In this document: piece after piece, positions 55,087 through 64,000 of the stretch
How the letters are laid out: each line of letters starts with the position of its first letter
Position numbering within the stretch: the first letter of the stretch is position 1
From: Gemmatimonadota bacterium
Lineage (GTDB): Bacteria > Gemmatimonadota > Gemmatimonadetes > Gemmatimonadales > Gemmatimonadaceae
Assembly (NCBI GenBank): GCA_016871915.1
Contig: VHBP01000005.1
Span: 1-64,000, forward strand
DNA: 64,000 nucleotides
Reading direction: 5' to 3'
Program-made: the position numbers and the translations under genes
Notes under the pieces: model-generated
What the model was told of the DNA's origin: nothing
The model's database searches: none
What the model saw: the letters and a program-made list of their open reading frames with translations, nothing else

Positions 55087-58000
55087 AGGCGTCCAGCTCC
55101 TTCCGGAGCTGGATGAGCCGCGCCCGCGCATCGTTGCCGACGGCCTGGTCGCCGCGCATCATCGCGCTGTAGAGATAGGTGATCTGGTCGGCGAGCCCGG
55201 GACGGCCGTAGCGCCACGCCTGGCCTTCGAGCTCCACCTGCAGCGCCTCGAGCCGCTGCTTCTGTTCACCTGACGCCTTCCCGAGTGCCGCATCGAGATC
55301 GGCGCGGAGCTGGTTGACCTCGCTGACGAGATCCCGCACTGCGAGGTTGTGCGCGAGCAGCGCCTGCAGCACCGGGATCGTCACGCCGTCGGCCTCGACC
55401 CGCGGATCGCTCGTGATGATCAGCGGACGCGTCGCGGTCCACGCGCCGGCGGTGATCCGCACCTGATAATTCCCTGGCACGATCGTGGGGCCGTTCCGCC
55501 CGCTGCGCTGCGCGTTGGCCTCCCACGGACCGGCGAGGGTGAGATCCCAGACGAAGCGATTGTGTCCCGCCACCGCCGGGAGCCGCGGCGTCCCAATCCG
55601 CTCCCACATCGGGCCACGCATCGAGGGCTCGGCCGGTAGCACCAACCGCTCGCCAGCGGCTCGGCTCGAGAAGCGCCGCACCACCCCACCCGTCGCGTCG
55701 AGGATGTCGAGCGTCACCTCCGTGGTCGGGTCGCGCGGGAACCAGTAGTCGATCGTCGCGCCGGCCTGGGGATACTGCGGATCGGAGTCGCTGACGCGCG
55801 CGCTCTCAAGTCCACCGAACCCCGTGCGGTAGCGCCGGCGAACCGCCGTCACCGGGGCGAAGAGATGCCCCTGCGCTGCTGCGGCGATCTGCCCCGCCCC
55901 ATGGAGCGGGGTGATGTTGTGCAGGATCCAGAAACCGCGTCCCTGCGTGGAGATCACGAGGTCCTTCTGGTGGACCTTCATGTCGGTGATCGGGGTCGCG
56001 GGCAGATTCAGCTGCAACGACTGCCAGCTCTTCCCGTCGTTGAACGAGACATACGCCCCGAACTCGGTGCCGGCGTAGAGCTGCCCCGGACGATCGGGAT
56101 CCTCACGCACGACGCGCACTGGTTCGTCCGCTGGGATCCCGTTGGTGCCGGTGGTCAACAGCGTCCACGTCTTCCCGTAGTCGTCGGTCTTGTAGATGAA
56201 CGGGCGGTGGTCGCCCAACAGATAGCGGAGCACGGCGTAGTACGCCGATCCCTTCCGATGCGGTGAGGGCTCGATGTTCTGGACGCGTCCGCCGAGTTCG
56301 AGCCCGGGCGGCGTGATCCGCTGCCAGGTGGCGCCGTTGTCGCGCGTGATCGCGAAGGGGCCATCGTTCGCACCGGTCCAGATCACCCCGCGCTCGAGCG
56401 GGGACTCGCGGATCGCATAGAGCGTGGAGAAGAACTCTTCACCGGTGTTGTCGACGGTGATCGGCTCACCGGGATAGATCCCCTGCTTCTCCGCAGGGTT
56501 CCAGGTGAGATCGGGGGAGATCGTCTCCCACGTCACGCCCTCGTCGCGCGTGCGATGCACATGCTGCGAGCCGTAGTAGAGCACGCTCGGGTCGTGCGGC
56601 GAGACCTCCATCGGTGAGACGCGCTGGAAGCGGTAGATGAGATCCTTCCCGGCATTCCCGTAGAGCGACTGCGCTCCCACCCAGTAGTGCTTCTCCTGGC
56701 CTGTCTTGAGCGACATGCGGGAGAACTGGCCCTTACACGAGCCGTAGATGGTGTCGGGGTTGATCGGGTGCGGCATGATCGGCCCCGTCTCGCACCCCGG
56801 GCCCGAGCGCCACCCCTGGATCGGGTCGTCGAACCCCGCGCTCCCGACGGGCAGCGAGGGGAGGATCAACGTCGAATTGTCCTGCTGCGCCCCGTAGAGC
56901 CGATACGGGAACTGGTTGTCGACGTAGACCTGGTAGATCTCCGATGTCGGCTGGTTGTACTGGGTGCTCCACGTCTTCCCGCCGTTGAGCGAGACGTTCA
57001 CCCCACCGTCGTTGGCCTGGATCATGATGCGGCCATCGCGCGGGTTGATCCAATGATCGTGGTTGTCGCCGTGCGGCGTCCGCATCGGGTTCCACGTCTT
57101 CCCGCCATCGGTGCTCTTGAAGTACCCCTCGGCCCCCGCGTAGACCACGTCGGCGTTGGTAGGATCGGCGGTGATGGTCGTGTAGTAGAAGGGGCGGGTG
57201 ATCAGCTGATCATAGGTCGAGACCTGCGTGAACGACTCCCCGGCATCGTCGGAGCGATAGAGGCCGTTCCCCGGCTTCGCCTCCATCAGCACGTAGACGC
57301 GGTTCGGTGCGGCACGGCTCACCGCAATGTTGCTCTTCCCGATCAGGCTGTCAGGGAGTCCCTTCGCGAGACGACGCCAGGTGCTCCCACCATCGGTGCT
57401 CTTGTAGATCCCACCCTCGCGTGCTCCTGAGATGATCGTCCACGGCTTGCGCTCGGCGCGCCACATCGAGGCGTAGAGGATGCTGGGGTCGGTCGGGTGG
57501 AACTCCAGATCCACCGCGCCGGTCGAATCGCTCACGTAGAGCACGCGGCTCCAGCTCTTCCCGCCATCGACGGTGCGATAGACGCCGCGCGCATTGGTCG
57601 GGCGGAAGGGGTCGCCGATCGCGGCGACGAAGGCGATGTCGGGATTGGTCGGGTGGATCTGGAGCGCGCCGATGTTCCCCACCTCACGGAGCCCGACGGT
57701 GCGCCAGGTGCTCCCGGCGTCGGTCGACTTCCAGACCCCGCGGCCGATCGAGACGTTCGAGCGGTAGCCATCGGAGCCACTGCCCACATAGACGATGTTC
57801 GGGTCGCTGTTGGCGACATCGATCGCGCCGATCGAGCCGACGTCGATCTCACCATCGGTGACATTCACCCAGAGGGCGCCGGCATCGGTCGTCTTCCAGA
57901 CGCCGCCGCCGGTCGAGCCGAAGTAGAAGGTGTGCGTCTCCTGATCGACACCGGTCACCGTGGTGACACGGCCACCGCGCGCGGGGCCGACCCACCGCCA

Positions 58001-58216
58001 CCGCAGGTTCGCGAAGTGCGTGACGGGAATCGGCGCAGGGATCGCTGGCACGGCGGCCGCCTTCGCCGCGGTCGTGCGCGGCTTCGCCGGCGGCTTGGCT
58101 GGTGCCCTCGCCGGTGCCTTGGCCGGGGTCGGGGCCGGGCGTTGCTGTGCAGCGAGTTTCGTCGTGAGGGCGACGGCGACGAGGGGGAGGGAGCGGACGA
58201 GGGACCGGAGGCGCAT
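55055..58216 (-). CDS. Secreted BNR/sortilin-like beta-propeller protein
   Basis: 1053 aa. A signal peptide (1-24, ending LAAQ) and a Pro/Ala/Lys-rich linker (25-66, repeated PAKPPAK-type units) precede tandem BNR/VPS10-type repeats (KSTDAGSTWRTVGL, KSTDGGSTWRRLAKGL, KSTDGGKTWNPM) forming one or more propellers to about residue 760. A beta-sandwich and a C-terminal helical region with coiled-coil character follow. Such proteins bind or cleave glycans or peptides, but no catalytic residues could be assigned. Confidence 0.88.
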   Translation of the reverse strand: MRLRSLVRSLPLVAVALTTKLAAQQRPAPTPAKAPARAPAKPPAKPRTTAAKAAAVPAIPAPIPVTHFANLRWRWVGPARGGRVTTVTGVDQETHTFYFGSTGGGVWKTTDAGALWVNVTDGEIDVGSIGAIDVANSDPNIVYVGSGSDGYRSNVSIGRGVWKSTDAGSTWRTVGLREVGNIGALQIHPTNPDIAFVAAIGDPFRPTNARGVYRTVDGGKSWSRVLYVSDSTGAVDLEFHPTDPSILYASMWRAERKPWTIISGAREGGIYKSTDGGSTWRRLAKGLPDSLIGKSNIAVSRAAPNRVYVLMEAKPGNGLYRSDDAGESFTQVSTYDQLITRPFYYTTITADPTNADVVYAGAEGYFKSTDGGKTWNPMRTPHGDNHDHWINPRDGRIMIQANDGGVNVSLNGGKTWSTQYNQPTSEIYQVYVDNQFPYRLYGAQQDNSTLILPSLPVGSAGFDDPIQGWRSGPGCETGPIMPHPINPDTIYGSCKGQFSRMSLKTGQEKHYWVGAQSLYGNAGKDLIYRFQRVSPMEVSPHDPSVLYYGSQHVHRTRDEGVTWETISPDLTWNPAEKQGIYPGEPITVDNTGEEFFSTLYAIRESPLERGVIWTGANDGPFAITRDNGATWQRITPPGLELGGRVQNIEPSPHRKGSAYYAVLRYLLGDHRPFIYKTDDYGKTWTLLTTGTNGIPADEPVRVVREDPDRPGQLYAGTEFGAYVSFNDGKSWQSLQLNLPATPITDMKVHQKDLVISTQGRGFWILHNITPLHGAGQIAAAAQGHLFAPVTAVRRRYRTGFGGLESARVSDSDPQYPQAGATIDYWFPRDPTTEVTLDILDATGGVVRRFSSRAAGERLVLPAEPSMRGPMWERIGTPRLPAVAGHNRFVWDLTLAGPWEANAQRSGRNGPTIVPGNYQVRITAGAWTATRPLIITSDPRVEADGVTIPVLQALLAHNLAVRDLVSEVNQLRADLDAALGKASGEQKQRLEALQVELEGQAWRYGRPGLADQITYLYSAMMRGDQAVGNDARARLIQLRKELDAFTPRVREAMR

Positions 58217-58231
58217 GGGACGGTCGTGGTG

Positions 58232-58918
58232 TTAGGGACGCGGAGCGGCGTACTGCATCTTCTCAAGGATTATACCCGCGCGGGCCGAGGCGACGGCACC
58301 ACGAGGGGACCAGCGGCGAGGGCTGGGGAGGATTGCGGCGAGGCGGGCGGCCTGTTCGCGGGTGAGCTTGGCGGCCGGCACACCGAAGTGCTTCTGCGCC
58401 GCCATCTCCGCCCCGAAGATCCCATCGCCCCACTCCGCGAGATTCAGATAGAGATCGAGGATCCGATCCTTCGGGAGGCAGAGCTCGAGCACGAGCGTGA
58501 GATACGCCTCGTACCCCTTCCGCACGAAGGAGCGCCCCTCCCAGAGGAAGAGGTTCTTCGCGACCTGTTGCGTGATCGTCGAGGCGCCACGCAAGCGTCC
58601 CCCACGCTTCGCGCGCGCGATCGCCTTCTCGATCTCCTCGAGGTCGAACCCCCAGTGGAGATAGAAGCGATCATCCTCGGCGGCGAGCACTGCCCGCCGG
58701 AGGTTCGCGGAGATCGCCGTGCGCGAGACCACATCGCGGCGCGGGTAGATCGGACGCTTGCCGTCGATCGCGCGCTGGACGCTCCGCTGCAGGATCACCG
58801 CGGTCGTGAGTGGCTGCACCAGATTGAGCGGGAGGATCGCGACGAAGGGGCCGAGGAGGAGGATGGCGGCGATCCAGGCGATGATGCGCCGGATGCGGCG
58901 CCACGGGATGCGTGCCAT
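58232..58918 (-). CDS. mtgA: Monofunctional peptidoglycan transglycosylase
   Basis: 228 aa, one N-terminal membrane helix (about 12-32) and a GT51 domain that polymerises lipid II. Catalytic Glu in VLAAEDDRFYLHWGFD, then GASTITQQVAKNLFLW and KDRILDLYLNLAEWGDGIFG. No penicillin-binding domain follows, which fixes it as MtgA. It lies between the BNR gene and a hexosaminidase on the same strand. Confidence 0.95.
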   Translation of the reverse strand: MARIPWRRIRRIIAWIAAILLLGPFVAILPLNLVQPLTTAVILQRSVQRAIDGKRPIYPRRDVVSRTAISANLRRAVLAAEDDRFYLHWGFDLEEIEKAIARAKRGGRLRGASTITQQVAKNLFLWEGRSFVRKGYEAYLTLVLELCLPKDRILDLYLNLAEWGDGIFGAEMAAQKHFGVPAAKLTREQAARLAAILPSPRRWSPRGAVASARAGIILEKMQYAAPRP

Positions 58919-58951
58919 CAGGATCGCTGCGAATGAGCCGAGGCGTACATC

Positions 58952-61189
58952 CTACGGCCGGTGCCACAGCCAGGTCGCCGGGACCTCCTGCCAGGGGCCA
59001 CCGGTGGTGCGCACCTTGAGCCAGAGATCGGCGCCGCCCCCCGCTTGGAAGAATCGCACCGTGATCGGGTGCGACCCCGCACGGAGAGCGATCATCCCGG
59101 TTCGTTCTTGCGTACCGTGGAGCCCATCGTTGTCGATGACGATGGGCTCCCCGATGGCGAGCGTACTGCCATCATCGGAGGCCAAGGCGAACTCGTACAT
59201 CCCGTCCGCTGGCACGGTAAGGAATCCGCGGAAGACGAGACCGTAACCCTCGGCGCGCTCCGATCCGGTGCGTGCGATCATCGTCGCGACCGCTCGGCGC
59301 ACCACGGCGAGGGTGTCCAGCGGCACAACCGTATTCAGCGACGCTTCGTGATAGCTGAGTGCGAGCCCCGCCTGCAGCGTGTGCGCGTCGATCGACTCGG
59401 GCGCACGATACGTGGTACGACGGAAGGTCGCGGCGCGCGGCGGGCTCGCCTTGCCCTCTGCGGTGAAGGCGCGCGCCGTCACGCGCGTCCCGGCGGTCGT
59501 CACCGGCAGGGTGAGCGGTCTCTCGTATCGTGGGCTCTTCGCGGTGGGGTCGCTTCCATCCGTGGTATAGCGGATCACGGCGTTCGCGATCGGAACGGAG
59601 AGCGTCACCATCGTGGTGGCATCGAGCGTCAGCACATCGACATCGAGCCCGACGACATGCGGCAGCCGGTAGTTCACCCCGAGCCGATCCAAGGTGCGGA
59701 GCGCCTGCGGCAGCCGCGCCTCGAAGCTCGGCCAGCTCCGCCGCTCGCGCGACGACCAGGTCAGCTCAGCGAGCGCGAGGGCCCGTGGGAAGGCCATGTA
59801 CTCCACGTTCGCCGCCGTCTTGAGATACTCGGTCCAGACATTGCCCTGTGCGCCGAGGATGTGCTTCGCTTGGTCCGCGGTGAGCGCCTCGGGGATCGGC
59901 TCGTAGGAGTAGACGCGCTCCAAGGTGAGGAGTCCGCCGATCGCGAGTGGCTCGATGCGCTCGTCCCCCTGGTAGTAATCGAAGTAGAGATGCGAGGTCG
60001 GCGTCATCACCACGTCGTGGCCAGCGCGCGCCGCGGCGATCCCACCGCCGATCCCGCGCCAGCTCATCACCGTCGCGCCGGCGGGGAGCCCGCCCTCGAG
60101 GATCTCATCCCATCCAATGAGGCGACGGTCACGCGCGGCGAGCCAACGCTCCATCCGCTGGATGAACCAGCTCTGCAACTCATGCGAATCCTTCAGCCCC
60201 TCGCGACGGATCACCTCTTGCGCGAGTGGGCTCGCATCCCAGCGCGTCTTCGGCGCCTCGTCCCCGCCGATGTGGATGAAGCGGCTTGGGAAGAGGGCGA
60301 GGACCTCGGTCATGATGTCCTGCAGGAAGGCGAAGGTCTCCTCGGAGGGACAGAAGATGTCGTCCGAGACCCCCCAGATCGTGAGCACCTCGAACGGTCC
60401 CGGGGTGCAGGCGTACTGTGGATAGGCGGCGAGCGCCGCGACGGTGTGCCCCGGCATCTCGATCTCCGGGACCACCGTGATCTGGCGCGCGGCGGCGTAC
60501 GCCACCACCTCGCGGATCTCCTCCTGCGTGTAGAAGCCGCAATAGCGGATCCCATCGCCGACGTACGGGCTGAAGTTCTTGGCGAGGATCGTCTCCTTCC
60601 GGCAGCTCCCTATCTCGGTGAGGCGCGGGTACTTCTTGATCTCGATCCGCCACCCCTGGTCCTCGGTGAGGTGCCAGTGGAAGACGTTCAGCTTGTAGCG
60701 CGCCATCAGGTCGAGATAGCGCTTGATGAAGGCGACGGGTTGGAAGTGCCGACCGACGTCGAGGTGCAGCCCGCGCCAAGAGAAGCGCGGCGCATCGGCG
60801 ATCGTGACGGCGGGGATCCGTCCGCCAGTCGACGCGTCCACCAACTGCTGCAGCGTCTGTAGGGCATAGAAGCGACCCGCCTCGCTCGCCGCGGCGATCG
60901 TCACCCCAGCCGTCGCGACGTCGAGCCGATATCCCTCGGGGCCATCGAGCGCCGCGGCATCCGCCGACGCGAAGGTGATCCCCGCGCGTCGGAGCTGCGC
61001 CTCGGTCGCGTCCGGGAGGAAGGCGGGGAGGCGTCCCGCGGGAGTCCACGCCCCCGAGCCCATCGTCACCAAGGCCGGGGCAGGGATGACGGGGAGGCGC
61101 TCCGCCGGGGAGAGGGGCTGGGCGGAGAGCATCTGCGGGGCGACGGCGAGCGCCATCGCCAAGAGGGGAGTCCGGAGGAGTCGGTGCAT
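58952..61189 (-). CDS. GH20 beta-N-acetylhexosaminidase with PA14-like tail
   Basis: 745 aa exported enzyme. Signal peptide to about 24 (MLSAQ); GH20b-type N-domain; catalytic barrel with FSWRGLHLDVGRHFQP, NVFHWHLTEDQGWRIEIKKY and the Asp-Glu pair in FIHIGGDEAPKTRW. After about 500 come a CHB_HEX_C-like module (TDGSDPTAKSPRYERPL) and a PA14-like module (FALASDDGSTLAIGEPIVID). Removes terminal GlcNAc/GalNAc from chitin or peptidoglycan oligosaccharides. ATG 61189; the open frame upstream is not part of it. Confidence 0.93.
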   Translation of the reverse strand: MHRLLRTPLLAMALAVAPQMLSAQPLSPAERLPVIPAPALVTMGSGAWTPAGRLPAFLPDATEAQLRRAGITFASADAAALDGPEGYRLDVATAGVTIAAASEAGRFYALQTLQQLVDASTGGRIPAVTIADAPRFSWRGLHLDVGRHFQPVAFIKRYLDLMARYKLNVFHWHLTEDQGWRIEIKKYPRLTEIGSCRKETILAKNFSPYVGDGIRYCGFYTQEEIREVVAYAAARQITVVPEIEMPGHTVAALAAYPQYACTPGPFEVLTIWGVSDDIFCPSEETFAFLQDIMTEVLALFPSRFIHIGGDEAPKTRWDASPLAQEVIRREGLKDSHELQSWFIQRMERWLAARDRRLIGWDEILEGGLPAGATVMSWRGIGGGIAAARAGHDVVMTPTSHLYFDYYQGDERIEPLAIGGLLTLERVYSYEPIPEALTADQAKHILGAQGNVWTEYLKTAANVEYMAFPRALALAELTWSSRERRSWPSFEARLPQALRTLDRLGVNYRLPHVVGLDVDVLTLDATTMVTLSVPIANAVIRYTTDGSDPTAKSPRYERPLTLPVTTAGTRVTARAFTAEGKASPPRAATFRRTTYRAPESIDAHTLQAGLALSYHEASLNTVVPLDTLAVVRRAVATMIARTGSERAEGYGLVFRGFLTVPADGMYEFALASDDGSTLAIGEPIVIDNDGLHGTQERTGMIALRAGSHPITVRFFQAGGGADLWLKVRTTGGPWQEVPATWLWHRP

Positions 61190-61319
61190 CCGGTGAATCT
61201 CGCACCCTCGACGAGGCCCCACCACCGCAGGGCGCTGGCGGATCGCAGATGGGGGTGCACCCTTATCGGTCATGGTCAGCCCGATCGGCCGGCCGTCCCG
61301 CCGCCACCCCAGAGATCGT

Positions 61320-62585
61320 ATGCGTCCTACTCGGTTCGTCGCCTCGCTCCTCGCCGCCGCCCTCCTCCTGCCGGCCCCGGCGCGCGCCCAGTCCAACCGC
61401 GTCCTCGACATCGTCGAAGCGGTCTTCGATCGGTTCCTCGTCTCGGCGGCCAAGGAGCAGGCGGAGACGGGGAACGTCCGCACCCAACTCGAGGACGCTG
61501 AGGCGAAGATCACCAAGTACGAGAAGTGTGCGCGGGACTTCGAGACCGGGGGCGGGATCGTCGCAGGTCGCTTGGGGCAAATCGCGGCGCGGGCCGCCAT
61601 CAAGGCCAAGTGCGGCCCCGACGCCGAGTCGTTGCGCAAGGAGCGCCAGAAGATCCTCGATGGGCCGGAGAATGCGGCGGCGCAGGCGGGCGGCTTCCAG
61701 TTGCCGGAGTATCGGAATCTGCGGGATCGACTCCGCGGGTATCTCGCCGGCGATCGCACCGGGTTCACCCCGCCGACGTTGGATCTCTTGAAGCGTCGCG
61801 AGAGCGATCTCGCCAAGGCGATGGCTGGCCCGACCGGGGTCTATGTCGCGGGTGGCGACAAGATCGCCGGAGCGATCGAGCGGGCGGCGAACAAGATCGT
61901 GGGGAGCGCGGGGATGGCGATGGCCGGAGCGAGCTGGACCGGAGACTACGCCTGGACCTGGATCTCCCAGCTCTTCAGCATGCAGTTCTCCTCGGGGGCG
62001 ACCGTCTTCGAGCGTCCCTATCAGCCGGGCGAGTGGACCAAGTGGAACACGCGCATCGGCGAGGACAACATGACGCAGGAGACGGAGCGCGCGTATATCG
62101 GGAAGCAGACCGATGGGGCGCAGTGGTGGCGGATCAAGACGATCACCCGCTTCGACAAGAGCCAGGCCGATACGGTGATCCTCGAGGCGCTCTTCCGGCC
62201 CGAGACGGGGAATGAGTTCGTGCAGGAGCTCGTGCGGATGCGCGCCAAGCTCCCCGACAATCCCGAGCCGCAGGAGATGCTCGTCCCCGAGCAGTGGAGC
62301 ACCTGGAACATGATGGGGAGTTTCCGCTCACGCCCGACCCCGGAGTCAGTCGAGGGGGCGACGGTCGGGATAGAGACCATCACGACCCCCGCCGGCACGT
62401 TCAAGGCGCGCCATGTGCGCTTCGGTCAGCCGGGCGGGACCCTGAGTTGGTGGGTCGATGAATCGACCACCGGCGGCTGGGTCAAGTTCCAGGCGATGGA
62501 CAGCGGGAAGCAGCCGACCTATGTGATGGAGCTGGTCGGGAAGGGGACCGGCGCCAAGAGCGAGTTGGGCGTCACCATCAAGTGA
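61320..62585 (+). CDS. Exported protein of unknown function
   Basis: 421 aa. Signal peptide 1-24 (MRPTRFVASLLAAALLL, ending ARAQ), then a helical region with two conserved-looking Cys (EKCARDF, KAKCGPD), probably a disulfide. From about 215 a beta-rich domain follows (VFERPYQPGEWTKWN; VGIETITTPAGTFKARHVRF). The latter string recalls lipoprotein-localisation-like domains that measure or bind lipid, without firm assignment. ATG 61320; convergent with the acylase gene across a hairpin. Confidence 0.7.
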   Translation: MRPTRFVASLLAAALLLPAPARAQSNRVLDIVEAVFDRFLVSAAKEQAETGNVRTQLEDAEAKITKYEKCARDFETGGGIVAGRLGQIAARAAIKAKCGPDAESLRKERQKILDGPENAAAQAGGFQLPEYRNLRDRLRGYLAGDRTGFTPPTLDLLKRRESDLAKAMAGPTGVYVAGGDKIAGAIERAANKIVGSAGMAMAGASWTGDYAWTWISQLFSMQFSSGATVFERPYQPGEWTKWNTRIGEDNMTQETERAYIGKQTDGAQWWRIKTITRFDKSQADTVILEALFRPETGNEFVQELVRMRAKLPDNPEPQEMLVPEQWSTWNMMGSFRSRPTPESVEGATVGIETITTPAGTFKARHVRFGQPGGTLSWWVDESTTGGWVKFQAMDSGKQPTYVMELVGKGTGAKSELGVTIK

Positions 62586-62590
62586 TCGCC

Positions 62591-62622
62591 GTGGCGTCCC
62601 TCGTCCGGGCGAGGGACGCCAC
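62591..62622. terminator. Bidirectional hairpin terminator
   Basis: A 13-bp perfect stem (GTGGCGTCCCTCG at 62591-62603 with its complement at 62610-62622) and a 6-base loop, between convergent gene ends. Confidence 0.75.
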
Positions 62623-62639
62623 GCGCGCAGACGGCGGCG

Positions 62640-64000
62640 CTATCGCTCACCCGGGCGGTAGCGCCGTTCCGTATGCCCGTCCAGCTGCCAGGGGTGAAAG
62701 TAGACCTCGCGGAGGTCCCCCGTGGTGTAGCGCATCGCCTGATCGTTGAAGTGCTTGGACCCTAGGACGCTGTTCAGGCCGCCGGCGGTCACCGCGCGCG
62801 CGCGGAGCGTGTCGCCGAACTCCACCACGGCGACGAAGCTGTTCCCCAGCGTCCCGTACAGCTTCTTCGTCCCCGGCCAGGTGCGCGCGCCGAACGCCGC
62901 GAGCGACCCCCACCGTGACGAGGTGAACCCCACCGGGAGGCTCGGCCCCGAATCATTGAACGGTTGGACGATGTCGCCGGTGAGCCGCTGGAAGCGATTG
63001 ATCTCTCCCCACGGGGTGCGCCATGTGCCAAAGTCCCGCTCGAGTCGTGTGACGGCGCTGTCGAGCGCCGCGAGTCGCATCGCGGACTGGCTCTTCGTCG
63101 TCATGAACGCGAGCAGGTCCATCCCCTCCGCTTCCGGATCGGTGCGCGACGCGGTCCAGAGCGCCTCGCCGAAGAGCACGGCGACCGTCGTCGCCACGGA
63201 GTTGGTGTTCGAGCGCCGATCCCAGCGCCGGAGCGTGTCGATCACCTCACGGAAGCGGGCGCGCTCCGGTGCGGCGCCGCCGAGTCGGTCGTAGGCGGAG
63301 AAGAGCGCGGGGAGGAGCGGATCGAAGGCGGTGAGATGCGGATCGTACGCCGCATCGATGAAGGTCTGTAGCGTGAAGCCGCGACGCGCCTGCAATACCT
63401 CGAGCGCATGGATCCCGCGCGGGTTCTCCCCATACCAGTCCATGTACGCCGGGAAGTCGCGCTGGCGCGGACTGAAGCGCCCCGCCGCTGAATAGGGCCA
63501 GTTGTTCGTGTTCTGGATCCACCCCGTCGGCGGATCGATCACCAGTGGACTCTCATCTACTGTGTGAAGCGCCCCCCACTCGGTCGCGGGATCGCTCCCA
63601 TCGACCGGCTTCCGCCAATCGAAGCGCGCGTCGCGCTTCGGGACGAAGTTCGCGTGGAAATACGCGATATGCCCGTCGGCATCGGCGTAGACGGTGTTGT
63701 TCGACGAGTTGGTGTGCAGGTCCATCGTCTTCCGGAACTCGGCGATCGACCGCGCCTTGGTCCGCGTATACGACTGCGTGAGCGCCGTGATCGGGTCATG
63801 CATGAGACGGACGGCGATCCACCGATCCCCTTCGGTGCGGACGATCGGTCCATGGTGCGTGCGGTAGACGGGGAAGCGGCGCGGCTGGAGCCCGCCATCC
63901 GTGCGCATCTGGATCGTCACGGTATCCACGAGCACCGCGCGTTCCTCACTCCCATACCGATACGTCCATCCGGTGGCGGTGCGCGTCACCGTCTCCGCAT
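62640..64000 (-). CDS. Penicillin acylase-family (S45) Ntn hydrolase, 5' part outside window
   Basis: The frame is open to the right edge; 453 codons of the C-terminal part are visible. VYRTHHGPIVRTEGDRWIAV, RTKARSIAEFRKTMDLHTNS and NTVYADADGHIAYFHANFVP are typical of the beta chain. SVLGSKHFNDQAMRYTTGDL near the end matches the conserved family closing segment. The nucleophile Ser and signal peptide would lie upstream. Related enzymes hydrolyse beta-lactam amides or acyl-homoserine lactones; substrate not determinable. A GTG at 63989 is internal, not the start. Confidence 0.88.
   Translation of the reverse strand, partial: AETVTRTATGWTYRYGSEERAVLVDTVTIQMRTDGGLQPRRFPVYRTHHGPIVRTEGDRWIAVRLMHDPITALTQSYTRTKARSIAEFRKTMDLHTNSSNNTVYADADGHIAYFHANFVPKRDARFDWRKPVDGSDPATEWGALHTVDESPLVIDPPTGWIQNTNNWPYSAAGRFSPRQRDFPAYMDWYGENPRGIHALEVLQARRGFTLQTFIDAAYDPHLTAFDPLLPALFSAYDRLGGAAPERARFREVIDTLRRWDRRSNTNSVATTVAVLFGEALWTASRTDPEAEGMDLLAFMTTKSQSAMRLAALDSAVTRLERDFGTWRTPWGEINRFQRLTGDIVQPFNDSGPSLPVGFTSSRWGSLAAFGARTWPGTKKLYGTLGNSFVAVVEFGDTLRARAVTAGGLNSVLGSKHFNDQAMRYTTGDLREVYFHPWQLDGHTERRYRPGER

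Overview
The window is a densely coding, high-GC stretch of a Gram-negative chromosome, with no gap over about 190 bases between genes. Lipopolysaccharide export genes (lptF, lptG), MlaE/MlaD lipid transport, large TonB-dependent/Oar-like receptors, a Ccm cytochrome c maturation cluster and BNR-repeat secreted proteins indicate a diderm. The combination, with many GTG starts and 4-base stop/start overlaps, suggests Gemmatimonadota. That assignment is inference from gene content, with no 16S marker in the window. I saw no rRNA, tRNA, CRISPR array, insertion sequence or prophage.

Left part (1-9.7 kb): after a TonB receptor cut by the left edge, a long minus-strand run (acnA, lipid kinase, peroxiredoxin, aguB, aguA, queC, queE) combines the TCA cycle, lipid phosphorylation, peroxide defence, putrescine synthesis from agmatine, and the preQ0 branch of queuosine synthesis. 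The peroxiredoxin is the most striking item. An in-frame UGA replaces its catalytic cysteine and is followed at the right distance by a perfect 7-bp hairpin, so it reads as a selenoprotein.

9.8-29.6 kb: a deletion fusion of czcC to czcA is followed by a kynureninase-like enzyme, psuG, a TPR protein, an M16 peptidase (apparently with a CTG start) and a secreted protein. Then come a DsbA-like protein, acs, a STAS/zinc-ribbon protein, ccmABC plus a tiny ccmD-like gene, ppa, a flavin reductase, an anti-sigma-like zinc protein, an M24 peptidase, heme O synthase with a small membrane partner, and an APC permease.

29.6-46.9 kb: an Oar-like receptor; mlaD-mlaE-lptG-lptF (outer-membrane biogenesis, no MlaF ATPase here); an M28 peptidase; a 5'-truncated pilC; pnuC with a NadR-type kinase (NAD salvage); infA; an Hsp15-like protein; arfB; a TMTC-like membrane glycosyltransferase beside a type IV pilin; and aroC-aroK.

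46.9-64 kb: topA-trmFO-xer-hslV-hslU, a gene order known from Bacillus, followed by argF and a BCP peroxiredoxin. A minus-strand group follows: a BNR-repeat protein, mtgA and a GH20 hexosaminidase. Then come a secreted protein of unknown role and a penicillin-acylase-family protein cut by the right edge. Several convergent gene pairs end in perfect hairpins, two of which contain the stop codons of both genes.
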